From contig VWVT01000020.1 of NCBI GenBank assembly GCA_008638415.1, positions 1 to 64,000 of the forward strand: 64,000 bases of DNA, in the 5' to 3' direction. Below are positions 52,489-61,052 of this stretch, piece after piece. The notes beneath the pieces are model-generated. The model was given only the letters and a program-made list of their open reading frames with translations, searched no databases and was not told where the DNA came from. The translations under genes and the position numbers were made by a program. This DNA is from Nocardiopsis sinuspersici (lineage in GTDB: Bacteria > Actinomycetota > Actinomycetes > Streptosporangiales > Streptosporangiaceae). Within the stretch, counting starts at the first letter, position 1. Each line of letters begins with the position of its first letter.

Positions 52489-55400
52489 TCAGGTCTCCCC
52501 CGATGCCGAGTATCGGATCTCCAAGGGATGCTCCTCCAGGCTTCGAAGGATCGCCTGGCCGCTAACCATTTGGTCCAGAAGAAAAAGTTCCTGCGTCCGA
52601 CACTCCTGACACAGCCTGACCATGGCCAGCGGCCAGAGATCGACAGGCTGCCTGGAAAGTCTGCTGTCAACATAGATCCGGCCGGGGCGTAGGGGGTAGG
52701 TTTCCAGCTGCTCCAGTGGCTCCCAGCTTGGATGACTCCCGCGCAACTGAAGCCCTACGATCCGGAAGGATGACTCGTTGAGATACTCACAACGCTCCAC
52801 CCAGAACCAACGGATGCTCGACAGCCAATTGACCGAGTTAATGACCGAGAGCACCCGTGGTTCAAGCTGCTCGACGTCTTCATGAAGCTCGTGACTGAAG
52901 CGGACTCCGTGAGCATGATGTGAACGGTTCCGGAATTCCTTGATCCTCTCCAATGTTTGAGTGATGGGGCTGTCTCGGAGCGCCGTCAACTCCTGGATAC
53001 GGGGACTCTCAACCTTCGCCAAGAACAGATCGATGAGGGAGATCCAGGTGCCGAAGGAAGCTCCCTTGCGGAACTGAGAGCGGAGTTCTTTGTTGAAAGT
53101 TTGGCGTGCGATGAGTTCGGAGAGGGCAAGGATGCCCAGTATGCGCGCCGTGCCTTCGGCGAGCTTGAGCAATCCGTCCTTCCGCTCAGCAGGATGAGTG
53201 CTGACGCGATAGCGGCGGGCGAGGGCTGCCACATGGAAGGGGTAGCTCGACTCTACCCGCCATACCGGGTCATCGAAGGGACGGATTAGCCGGTCCACTA
53301 GCCGCGCTTCGTGGGCGGAAGACCGTACAATCCTGCGGAGCTCATCGTTGGATCTCTTGCTGCCCGAGAATATGTTCGGTAGGAGGCCTGAGTTCACCAT
53401 TTGGAGGGTACGGCGACCTTCCTGTACCTCCTCCAACAAGTCATCTATCTCCGAGTCAGTAACCAGGTCCAAAGGGACGGGAGTGTCGAGCAGGTCGCGG
53501 GCGTGCAGGAGGCGTACGTTCTCCTTACGCAAGTTGAGCCATTCGCATAGTGCTCGTCCACTTCCTGGACGCGGATGTAGAACAAACATTGAGGTAACAG
53601 CGGTGCCGAATCCTGGGGGCAGCAGGCGCCAGTTGTCGAAGTGTCCCACCAGATCACCGCCCGAGCATGGGGTTAGGGTGACCATGTAATCTTTGCGATC
53701 TGCGTCTGGCAATTCCAGAGCTGATTCAACATCATGCAGATCCGCAGCTGTGAGGTGTTTGGGTATGGACGCTTCTTCTTCATCAGGATCTGAGTGGGGC
53801 AGTTCGACGCGCGCCGTCTCGAGTTGGGCAAACTTCCGCAACGGCTCGAGCTGCCCATCCATTGCCATAATGAAGAAGATCCAGGGTCGAATTTCGCACC
53901 CCAGTTTCGTCTTTTCGTGTTTGATCCAGGCATCAGGGGATCGAGGGAGGATCTCGCGCCTAAAATATTCCTCTGGATCGTCCAGAAATGGTACGGACAG
54001 TGTCTCACGTAGCTCCAGGTCGGGTTCCTGTGCGCCCTTGTGCTTCTGCAGCTCTCCCTTGTCATCACGTACGCCGATCGCATTGCGGACAGCCTTTTCG
54101 AAGTTAACTCCACCCGGCCAGGCCTGTCCAGCGGACTCGGCAGCATGCCGTAGTGCACGGAACGCCTTGGACTTAGTGCTCCATGTTGTTCCGATGAGAT
54201 TTCGGAGTGCTAACACTAGCGTTTCCGTGTCGTCCAGTAGCTGTATCGGCCGCAGCGCAGTAAGACGGTCAAGACTCTCCTGGGTGAGTTCGAAGCGCAG
54301 TCGAAGTGGGTGTTCGACGAGTATCTGGCGATACATCAGGTCATCCGCCCGGACCACTGACACCTGATCATTCAAATATTGATTAGGGGCAGCGGAAAGC
54401 GCCTCACCATAGAGCTGGACGATCTCAGTGAGCTGGTCGGGTCCGAGATACTTCCTCTTATTGCCCACTGAATGTCGTACCTTTTGCCAGTGATCCTGTG
54501 CCTTGATGAGTACGACTTTGCCCTGGCTTCCAGCGCTCTTGCGATTGCTTAGAATCCAGATGTACGTGCTGATGCCAGTGTTGGTGAATAGTTGGTCGGG
54601 AAGAGCAACAATACCTTCGAGCCAGTCGTTCTCGATGATCCACTTTCGGATCTCTGATTCCCCTGATCCGGCTGCACCAGCGTTCATCGGTGACCTGTTA
54701 AATACGACAGCGATGCGGCTTCCACCGTGGCCGGAAGAATCCACGGGCTTCATCTTCGATATCATGTGCTGGAGAAAGAGCAGGGATCCGTCGTTAATGC
54801 GAGGCAAGCCAGCCCCGAAGCGTCCTTCGTGGCCGAGATCTTCGTGCTCGGCGAGTACGGCGTCCTTGCTGGATTTCCAATCGGCACCAAATGGAGGGTT
54901 TGCTATGAGGTAGTCGAATTGCTTGTTTGGGAATCCGTCCTTTTGAATTACATTGTGGATTGCTATCTGCTCAAAGTCGCGACCGCCCAGTAGCATCCGG
55001 GAACTGGCGATCGCCCAGCTTTGGGGATTTAGATCTTGACCGTATAGGAAGACGCGCGCATTACGATTGACGTTGGCGAGGTGGTCGGCCATCTCGCTGA
55101 GTAGGCCGCCCGTGCCGCAGGCTGGGTCATAAATCGTTCTAGTTATTCCGGGGGCCGCGAGCCGATCCAGGTCGGCTTCCGCTGCGAGAGCGGCCATTAG
55201 GCGAGCGACGTCACGCGGCGTAGAATGCTCACCGCTGGCCTCTGAGGTTAAATCCGAAAAGCGTCGCACGAGTTCGTCGAAGACGCGTTCCATATCCTGC
55301 GGAGAGAGGGATGTCCCCAGATCTAGGTCGAGGAACTTAGCGACGATCGTGTACAGCAAACCGGATTCGGACAAACGCTGAGAGGTGGAGGAAAAGTGGA

Positions 55401-55749
55401 AGCAGTCGAAAATCTTCCTTACGTTTTGCGAGAATCCACCCACGTAGTCGCGCAGCTTGCTGTCGACGCACTCTGGAGAGTTAACTATATCCGTCAGTCT
55501 AATGTGGCTCGTGTTATAAAATGGAAGACCAGTGGCGCGCCAGAGTATGGTGTCCAACATAGGGTGGTCGGCGGATTTTTCCGCAGAATCGAGCACGTTT
55601 TCTCGATGAGTCGAAAGTACGCAGTCAAGTCGGCGCAATACAGTGAACGGCAGTAGGACCTCACCGTACTGATGCGTCTTGAAGTTACCGCGGAGCAGGT
55701 CAGACACCGACCAGATAAGCTCGGACAGTTGCATTGTCGTGTCCCGCAT
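52489..55749 (-). CDS. Type I-like N6-adenine methylase fused to TRD-like and HEPN-like segments
   Basis: The 1086-residue protein starts like HsdM (LSELIWSVSDLLRGNFKTHQ, EVLLPFTVLRRLDCVL). Motif I is DPACGTGG (208-215) and motif IV is NPPF (284-287), the SAM site and catalytic site. The HsdM part runs to about 640. Residues about 690-800 (GGDLVGHFDNWRLLPPG to LLDTPVPLDLV) resemble half of an HsdS target-recognition domain. The C-terminal part has EFRNRSHHAHG, with a HEPN-type Rx4H at 940-945. No separate hsdS or hsdR is present. The gene is clearly AT-richer than its neighbours, a sign of transfer. ATG 55749 follows GGAAGGCG. A single-chain modification/defence effector is inferred. Confidence 0.8.
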   Translation of the reverse strand: MRDTTMQLSELIWSVSDLLRGNFKTHQYGEVLLPFTVLRRLDCVLSTHRENVLDSAEKSADHPMLDTILWRATGLPFYNTSHIRLTDIVNSPECVDSKLRDYVGGFSQNVRKIFDCFHFSSTSQRLSESGLLYTIVAKFLDLDLGTSLSPQDMERVFDELVRRFSDLTSEASGEHSTPRDVARLMAALAAEADLDRLAAPGITRTIYDPACGTGGLLSEMADHLANVNRNARVFLYGQDLNPQSWAIASSRMLLGGRDFEQIAIHNVIQKDGFPNKQFDYLIANPPFGADWKSSKDAVLAEHEDLGHEGRFGAGLPRINDGSLLFLQHMISKMKPVDSSGHGGSRIAVVFNRSPMNAGAAGSGESEIRKWIIENDWLEGIVALPDQLFTNTGISTYIWILSNRKSAGSQGKVVLIKAQDHWQKVRHSVGNKRKYLGPDQLTEIVQLYGEALSAAPNQYLNDQVSVVRADDLMYRQILVEHPLRLRFELTQESLDRLTALRPIQLLDDTETLVLALRNLIGTTWSTKSKAFRALRHAAESAGQAWPGGVNFEKAVRNAIGVRDDKGELQKHKGAQEPDLELRETLSVPFLDDPEEYFRREILPRSPDAWIKHEKTKLGCEIRPWIFFIMAMDGQLEPLRKFAQLETARVELPHSDPDEEEASIPKHLTAADLHDVESALELPDADRKDYMVTLTPCSGGDLVGHFDNWRLLPPGFGTAVTSMFVLHPRPGSGRALCEWLNLRKENVRLLHARDLLDTPVPLDLVTDSEIDDLLEEVQEGRRTLQMVNSGLLPNIFSGSKRSNDELRRIVRSSAHEARLVDRLIRPFDDPVWRVESSYPFHVAALARRYRVSTHPAERKDGLLKLAEGTARILGILALSELIARQTFNKELRSQFRKGASFGTWISLIDLFLAKVESPRIQELTALRDSPITQTLERIKEFRNRSHHAHGVRFSHELHEDVEQLEPRVLSVINSVNWLSSIRWFWVERCEYLNESSFRIVGLQLRGSHPSWEPLEQLETYPLRPGRIYVDSRLSRQPVDLWPLAMVRLCQECRTQELFLLDQMVSGQAILRSLEEHPLEIRYSASGET

Positions 55750-56382
55750 TTGTTCGCCTTCCGCACACACAGCGTCTCCGGTCTCTCCTCAAGGGCGCCC
55801 ACAATTAAGTTCAGAGGGATCTTACGCGTAGGACGGGGATGCCGCGAGCGCTTTTTAGGAACGCCAGGGGTTCGCCCTGGTCGGGCGTGGGGACGTTTCG
55901 GTAAAAGGTGAGGAGCGAGTTTGCGTTCTGCGTTGATGAGGTGGTCTCTCTTACGGATCGCCCCTGAACCGCTACGGTGGCGAGCACTTGGCCATTCCCA
56001 GACGGGGATCGGTATCGTCGAGCGCCGACAGGCGTCGACCGCGCTCTCCCCACCACTGTGGGCCCCTACCGGTTTGTCACCTCCACCGCGCACGTCATCG
56101 GCCACCGCGCCGCCCGCCTGGAGTGAGTGCGTGCGGGCGCCCCGGTGTATCTGGCGATGGAGCGCACCTGGGCCGTTGGCGTTGCGCCGCATTGGAGCGC
56201 ACATCTTCACCCTGGGGACGCGGATGGACGTGCTCACCGTCCCGCAGCGCACCACGTTGGACGGCGCCGGCGGCCTGGGAGTGGCCAGGCTGGCCGTATG
56301 CACCGTCGACGGCGAGCTCGCCCTCTACCCGGCTGTGCCATTCAGTCTTCTCCCGAGCGCTCGCCGTCAGCGCAAAAGGAGT
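55750..56382. other. Intergenic stretch with a possible eroded gene
   Basis: Plus-strand fragments with GC3-rich codons occur (GPYRFVTSTAHVIGHRAARL before a stop at about 56128, then GAHIFTLGTRMDVLTVPQRT and LAVCTVDGELALYPAV). They are in different frames with no start. They may be remains of one gene. The methylase promoter should lie at the left end; I cannot place it. Confidence 0.35.
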
Positions 56383-56460
56383 ACTGACATCCCCGTGCTC
56401 GTCAACAACTTTGTTGAACGCAGTGAAGGTGGCAGTGGTTAGCGCAGTGGGGATGTCAGT
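56383..56460. repeat. Element E1, 78-bp foldback repeat
   Basis: The ends ACTGACATCCCC (56383-56394) and GGGGATGTCAGT (56449-56460) are perfect 12-bp inverted repeats. An inner palindrome TCAACAA-CT-TTGTTGA lies at 56402-56417. The element sits 17 bp past the stop of the solenoid gene. Confidence 0.8.
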
Positions 56461-56477
56461 GCCCGGGGCTCTCTCAG

Positions 56478-58412
56478 TCAGGGGTTGCTGGGCGCAGGTG
56501 GTTCTGTGACTGAGGCGTTCGAATCCTCTTGCCCAGGACGCTGTCCCCAAGCTTCGGGAAACAGCAGGACCCCAGGAGTCGCTTGCGTCTGGGCTTCTCG
56601 CAGACCGACAGGGCATGTGCCCCTAGCGTGCTCGAAGTCGTCCAGGTCACCGGAGAACCCAGCCCAACCGAAGTCCACTGCCCCTCCGGAGGACTGGGCC
56701 CCGAAGAAGTCCACCGTCCATCCGGAGAACTCGGCCGTGCGGAAGTCCACCGTCCCGCCGAAGAACCGGGCCCCGCTGAAGCCCACCCTCCCGCTGAAGA
56801 ACCGGGCCCCGCTGAAGTCCACCGTTCCGCCGGAGAGCTCGGCCGTGCGGAAGTCCACCGTCCCGCCGGAGAACCAGGCCCCGAAGAAGATCACCATCCC
56901 GCCGGAGAACCGGGCCCCGGCAAAGTTCACCGTCCCGCCGGAGAACTCGGTCCCGAAGAAGTCCACGGTCCCGTCGGAGAACCGGGCCCCGCGGAAATTC
57001 ACGGTCCCGTCGGAGAACCGGGCCTCGCCGAAGTCCACCATCCCGCCGGAGAACTGGGCCCCGATGAGGATCACCTCCCCGTCGGAGAACTGGGCCCCGA
57101 TGAAGTTCACCGTTCCGTCGGAGAACCGGGCCCCGGCAAAGTTCACCGTCCCGCCGGAGAATCGGGCTCCGCGGAAGTCCACCGTCCCGCCGGAGAACCG
57201 GGCCCTGCGGAAGTCCACCGTCCCGCCGGAGAACTCGGTCCCGAAGAAGTCCACCTCCCCGCCGGAGAACCGGGCCCAACCGAAGTCCACCGTCCCGCTG
57301 AAGAACCGGGCCCCGCTGAAGTCCACCCTCCCGCCGGAGAAGTGGGCTCCAGATAGGTCGCCGCCGTCGAAGACGACGCCGGTGAAGTCGTAGTTCTTGC
57401 CGCGCCAGCGGGTGGGCTCGCGCAGGTGGTTGCCGATGATGCGGATGATGGTGTGGCGGACCTGCTGAAACGACTCGAACTCCAGAACCTGCCTTCGGTG
57501 CTCCTCCTGGGCCGTCTGTTGTTCCTCGCGTTGGGCGTCGTGTTCGGTGTTGCGGAGACGGCCGAGGTCAGCGGTTGTGGTCGGGGATGCCGCTGGCAGG
57601 ACGGACTGGTCGGGTGGTCCGGAAGGCTCATCAGGGCGAGATGTGTAGGGCATGCGCAGGTAGGCGCACAGCACGTCGATGACCATCTGCACCTCCTTCT
57701 CGGAAGGGGCGTCGTCGGCCAGGTGGGCCAGGGCGTGGACGGCGCCCAGCCGTACAGCGGCGTGCTCGCTGCCCAGTTCGGTGTAGGCGGCGGTGAAGCG
57801 CTCGTTGAACAGTTTGGTGACCTCGCGCTCAGCCGCCTTCTCAGCGCGTACGTTGGCCGCTTCGGCGCGTATGGCGTCGGCTTCGGTGGTGCGTTGGCGC
57901 CGGTAGTGGATCACCAGCAGGGCGGCTGCGCCGAGTCCGGCCACGATCGCGAAGGCCCGGGTGGCGAGCGCGTCTAGGGCCCGGGGCGGCAAAGGGTCCG
58001 GGAAGGTGGGTGTGGGGGCGCCCATCACCCACCACGCGCCCGCGACCAAGAGACCGACCACCGCAATGACCACTGCCCAGGCGACGGCGATCACCGATCC
58101 CAAACGTGCCTGTTCGGCTCGTTGGCGTATCTGCAGCCGTGACCGGCGCATGGTGGCTGTGACGATCACGACTAAGCCGACCGCGCACAGCACGAGACGC
58201 CCGGCGTGGGGCCGAGACCAGAACACCTCCCAGGCCCGGTCCACCAACGGAGCGCCGGCCACCCCGATCAGCAGCAGGGCCCCAAGGACGGCGCCGCTGC
58301 GGACCGGGCTTCCTCGGACCAGGGCCAGCAGCCGATCGGCGCCGTCGCGTACGGACTGGAGGGCCCCTGCGTGGGAGGGCGGTGTGGTGGGGGGCAAGCC
58401 GTCCGAGGTCAT
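56478..58412 (-). CDS. Membrane protein with 12-residue solenoid repeats (pentapeptide-like)
   Basis: The 644-residue protein has four N-terminal membrane helices (about 38-58, 68-88, 106-130 and 148-168). A charged coiled coil and a helical segment follow (RLGAVHALAHLADDAPSEKE). From about 340 to 590 it has some 20 copies of a 12-residue unit, A-R-F-S-G-G-T-V-D-F-x-G. The aromatic/Ala spacing resembles pentapeptide-repeat beta-helices, with a 12-residue period and a 36-bp DNA period. Such proteins in actinomycetes often accompany conflict genes. Foldback elements lie at both ends of the gene. Function unknown. Confidence 0.8.
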   Translation of the reverse strand: MTSDGLPPTTPPSHAGALQSVRDGADRLLALVRGSPVRSGAVLGALLLIGVAGAPLVDRAWEVFWSRPHAGRLVLCAVGLVVIVTATMRRSRLQIRQRAEQARLGSVIAVAWAVVIAVVGLLVAGAWWVMGAPTPTFPDPLPPRALDALATRAFAIVAGLGAAALLVIHYRRQRTTEADAIRAEAANVRAEKAAEREVTKLFNERFTAAYTELGSEHAAVRLGAVHALAHLADDAPSEKEVQMVIDVLCAYLRMPYTSRPDEPSGPPDQSVLPAASPTTTADLGRLRNTEHDAQREEQQTAQEEHRRQVLEFESFQQVRHTIIRIIGNHLREPTRWRGKNYDFTGVVFDGGDLSGAHFSGGRVDFSGARFFSGTVDFGWARFSGGEVDFFGTEFSGGTVDFRRARFSGGTVDFRGARFSGGTVNFAGARFSDGTVNFIGAQFSDGEVILIGAQFSGGMVDFGEARFSDGTVNFRGARFSDGTVDFFGTEFSGGTVNFAGARFSGGMVIFFGAWFSGGTVDFRTAELSGGTVDFSGARFFSGRVGFSGARFFGGTVDFRTAEFSGWTVDFFGAQSSGGAVDFGWAGFSGDLDDFEHARGTCPVGLREAQTQATPGVLLFPEAWGQRPGQEDSNASVTEPPAPSNP

Positions 58413-58477
58413 GCCGAAACAGTAGGTCCACGACTTGTGGGGGCTCGGATCTGTTGCCGGATCTGGCCATCAGGAGC

Positions 58478-58565
58478 ACTGACATCTTCATGACCGATGC
58501 TCACTGACAAGTTAGTTGTTGACGAGTACGAACATGACAGTGGTCGCGAGCGCGAAGATGTCAGT
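58478..58565. repeat. Element E2, 88-bp foldback repeat
   Basis: The ends ACTGACATCTTC (58478-58489) and GAAGATGTCAGT (58554-58565) are perfect 12-bp inverted repeats. The right half (GTTGA, GACAGTGGT, GATGTCAGT) aligns with E1 and E3. It lies 65 bp upstream of the solenoid gene start. Confidence 0.8.
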
Positions 58566-58635
58566 ACTCGGGTTGGCACTGTGTGCCTGTCCGCTGTGGG
58601 ACCGTGGGACGGGGTAGCGCCCCGCCGACGAAAGG

Positions 58636-59040
58636 ATGACGTTGCAGACCGCTCAGGGCGGCGGCCGGATGGCCGTGCACGTGTACACCCAACAGGACGG
58701 CACTTACGACCTGCGGATCGTAATCTCCCGGCAGGATCGCGAAGCGACCATCGCTGCGTTGAAGGACGCCGGGGTCGAGCGTTCCCTGGACGGTCTCCAG
58801 GAGGGGCCTGTCACCTCGATCGCGACCCTCGTCGCATCGGTGGCAAGCGCACTCGGGTTGAGGAGCGTGCTGGTCGCGCTCATCAAAATCAATCAGGGTA
58901 AGAAGGTCACGTTCACCTCGGAGAACAGCGAGGTCGTCCTCGACGGCTATTCAGCCAAGGACGTGTCCCGCATTCTCAAGGATCTGGGACTGGGTGCGGC
59001 CCCCGCGCTGGAGAGCGACGACACCGTAGGGCCTTCCTGA
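58636..59040 (+). CDS. Small protein resembling effector-associated component EACC1
   Basis: The product (134 residues from ATG 58636) has a strand-helix start (YDLRIVISRQDREATIAALK), a hydrophobic helix (TSIATLVASVASALGLRSVL) and a strand-rich end (KKVTFTSENSEVVLDGYSAK). This order resembles EACC1-type conserved components of actinomycete conflict systems; the match is from memory of the fold, not proven. The start is unsure: TTG 58642 has better ribosome spacing (GAAAGGA), and ATG 58669 is possible. Confidence 0.5.
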   Translation: MTLQTAQGGGRMAVHVYTQQDGTYDLRIVISRQDREATIAALKDAGVERSLDGLQEGPVTSIATLVASVASALGLRSVLVALIKINQGKKVTFTSENSEVVLDGYSAKDVSRILKDLGLGAAPALESDDTVGPS

Positions 59041-59064
59041 CCGCTGCTCGGCACCGGGCGGTAG

Positions 59065-59205
59065 TCACTCGTCGGTGGGCAGGGTATAGCGGCGGGTGGT
59101 CTCCAAGCGCTTGTGGCTCACGAGCTGGGGCACAACCACCACGACTGCCTTGCCGCTGCGGGTCAAGGCGATGCCGGAGGTGTGTGCGCTGGGCGGCCAT
59201 CCTCG
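59065..59205 (-). pseudogene. Relic of a tyrosine recombinase 3' end
   Basis: The reverse strand ends SHKRLETTRRYTLPTDE-stop, almost the same as the end of the intact recombinase at 61053-61979 (GHKRLETTRRYTLPT, then LPTDE after 11 more residues). Upstream the similarity continues as eroded sequence (ALTRSGKAVVVVVPQLV against LTRSRVDVVTVAQLM). The HxLR catalytic motif is lost. It marks a former copy of the same gene. Confidence 0.85.
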
Positions 59206-59210
59206 TCTAC

Positions 59211-60083
59211 CTAAACCGTTTCTGGCCCACAGTCGCACGGAGCGTCATCGTGTCGTAGTCCGCAGTCCTCCGCGAAGTCGTTGCCGGAGCTAACGAAGGG
59301 ATCTCCTTTGGGGGCGATCGACTTGCCGCGATAGGTCACGTCCCTGGCGATCCAGTAGTGCAAACCGACCAACGGCGGTGGCCACAACAGAAGTCCATAG
59401 CCGCCGACCTGCCCGAAGCCGTTGCTTCGCATGAGCGGTCGCAGCAGGTCAAGCAACGCTAGGCCGCGCGGATGCCCGGCCAGCGCTGCGGTGGTTGCCG
59501 CCGTCACCAGGTCGGCGAGTTGCAGTGGGGCGACGTGCTCTGAGGGTGCCGTCATGAACGGCAGTAGGATGCGTTTCCGCTGAACGTACTCGGTTCCTTC
59601 TTCGAGCAGGGTCCGGCAGTCGGCAAGAAAGCTCTTGATCTGCTTGGATCCGCCACCGGGTTCGTCGCATATGACGATTCCGAGCTCTTGTTCAGTGTCG
59701 AGGTGGCGCTCGATCCTTTCGAAGAGCATGCGCCGACAGATGCTCTCGGTATCGTCCTTGTTCCAGCCGGTTCGCCCCTGATCCCAGACCGCCACGACCG
59801 ATACGACGCCGCAGTCGGCGGCGATCTTCAACATGCCTTGGGTCAGTTCATTCACCACGTCGCCGCTCGCCTTGGCAAGGAAGCTGCCCTTGGGTGGTTT
59901 CCACTTGAACTCGACCTCGGCCGAGACTTCGAGGCGTGATCGCAGGTCTTCGACTCTGGCCGTGTAGTCCAACATGCGTTCTTCATGCATGATGACGGCG
60001 CCCAACGCCACCAGATCATCTAGCCCTTCCCGTGGAAGTGGCCCTCGCTGCTGACTGTCGTCCACGAACACCAGATACACCAC
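59211..60083 (-). CDS. DUF3800 family protein, RNase H-fold nuclease-like
   Basis: The 290-residue protein starts VYLVFVDDSQQRG, the DUF3800 strand with acidic residues (Asp 8, Asp 9). It also has VVSVVAVWDQGR, IVICDEPGGGSKQI and PLQLADLVTAATTAAL, the late acidic motif of the family. DUF3800 proteins are predicted to have an RNase H-like fold and occur in mobile and defence islands. GTG 60083 follows GAGGGGG. The TIGR02391-like gene lies just upstream in the same direction. Confidence 0.8.
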   Translation of the reverse strand: MVYLVFVDDSQQRGPLPREGLDDLVALGAVIMHEERMLDYTARVEDLRSRLEVSAEVEFKWKPPKGSFLAKASGDVVNELTQGMLKIAADCGVVSVVAVWDQGRTGWNKDDTESICRRMLFERIERHLDTEQELGIVICDEPGGGSKQIKSFLADCRTLLEEGTEYVQRKRILLPFMTAPSEHVAPLQLADLVTAATTAALAGHPRGLALLDLLRPLMRSNGFGQVGGYGLLLWPPPLVGLHYWIARDVTYRGKSIAPKGDPFVSSGNDFAEDCGLRHDDAPCDCGPETV

Positions 60084-60161
60084 AACCCCCTCGTCTCTCG
60101 CGGGTTATGCAAATAAGCCGGCCTGGAGTGACCCCGTTCCGCTCCGTATGTTCCCAGGCTG

Positions 60162-61007
60162 TCAGGGAATGCGGTTGAGGATGGCCATGTCGAGCCGCCT
60201 ATGCATGAACGACAGGGTGGAGAACAGGTCGAGGGCGTCCGGTTCGGGGATACGCCATCCCGCGGTGGCGCGGGGGGTGTGCGCCGGCGGGTTGCGGAAG
60301 GTGCCGAACACTCCCTTGAGGAGGTTGGCGAACCCCTTGTGCTCGCTGATCTCGCTCTCGGTGGTGAAGCCGTTGATGCGGACCAGGGGTGGTGGCCTCC
60401 TCGTGCTGAAGCAGTGGTCGACCAGGTCGGCTCCGTCGAGTGTGGATCCCGACATCTCGCGCAGTCGTTCGGCCAACCCCTTGGTGGCTTCGAAGACTGC
60501 GTGGAACACCGACTGGCGCAGGATCTCCTCCTCGCAGTACCTGATCACCTGGGGGTGGGCCCCACGGCGCCGGAGTTCGCTCTGGAGCCGTCCTGCCAGT
60601 CTGGCGACCTCGTCAAGGTTGGTCGCTCTGGCCCCGCGGGCCAGTTTTCCTGCCTCGTTGACCCGCAGCCCCAGTAACGCCAAGGGCTCGTTGAGCGCGT
60701 CTTTGAGCGCTTCGAAGCGGGCGCGGTCCTGGACGTAGCGCCCCGGGGCCATGACTTCGGTGATGAACCTGATGATGCAGTTCGCAGCCTGGTCCCGTTG
60801 TTGCTGGGTCATCAGCGCTGCCCAGAGCCGCTTCCTCTTGTTGCTCGCGTTGGGGTCCACGTCGGGGACTCTCGACACGCTCAGAAGCGTGGTGATCTCC
60901 GAGCCGGAGAGCCCCGGGGGATCCGTGCTGGCCAGGACTGCGCAGACCGATTCCACTGCCGCGCTCTGCCACATGGGGTGCCGGATCTTCGCCATGAGGA
61001 CCATCAT
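60162..61007 (-). CDS. TIGR02391-like HEPN protein
   Basis: The 281-residue protein ends with the TIGR02391 pattern: FHAVFEATKGLAERLREMSG, TLDGADLVDHCFS, EISEHKGFANLLKGVFGTF and RNPPAH (238-243). The last is the Rx4H motif of HEPN RNases. The N-terminal half is helical. HEPN proteins of this type are linked to abortive infection. It stands between the DUF3800 gene and a recombinase, all on the same strand. ATG 61007 or 60995 starts it; neither has a strong ribosome site. Confidence 0.82.
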   Translation of the reverse strand: MMVLMAKIRHPMWQSAAVESVCAVLASTDPPGLSGSEITTLLSVSRVPDVDPNASNKRKRLWAALMTQQQRDQAANCIIRFITEVMAPGRYVQDRARFEALKDALNEPLALLGLRVNEAGKLARGARATNLDEVARLAGRLQSELRRRGAHPQVIRYCEEEILRQSVFHAVFEATKGLAERLREMSGSTLDGADLVDHCFSTRRPPPLVRINGFTTESEISEHKGFANLLKGVFGTFRNPPAHTPRATAGWRIPEPDALDLFSTLSFMHRRLDMAILNRIP

Positions 61008-61052
61008 GGCGGTCGTTCGGCGGTAAGGCGGAGGAAATGCCCCGAAAAGGGG

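Noticed and set aside
55494..56303. A 269-codon minus-strand frame upstream of the methylase gene
   Set aside because: Most of it overlaps the methylase N-terminus in a different frame, and the rest is low-complexity.
56690..57320. CRISPR-like regular 36-bp repeats
   Set aside because: The repeats are contiguous, in frame and encode the 12-residue solenoid unit; there are no unique spacers.
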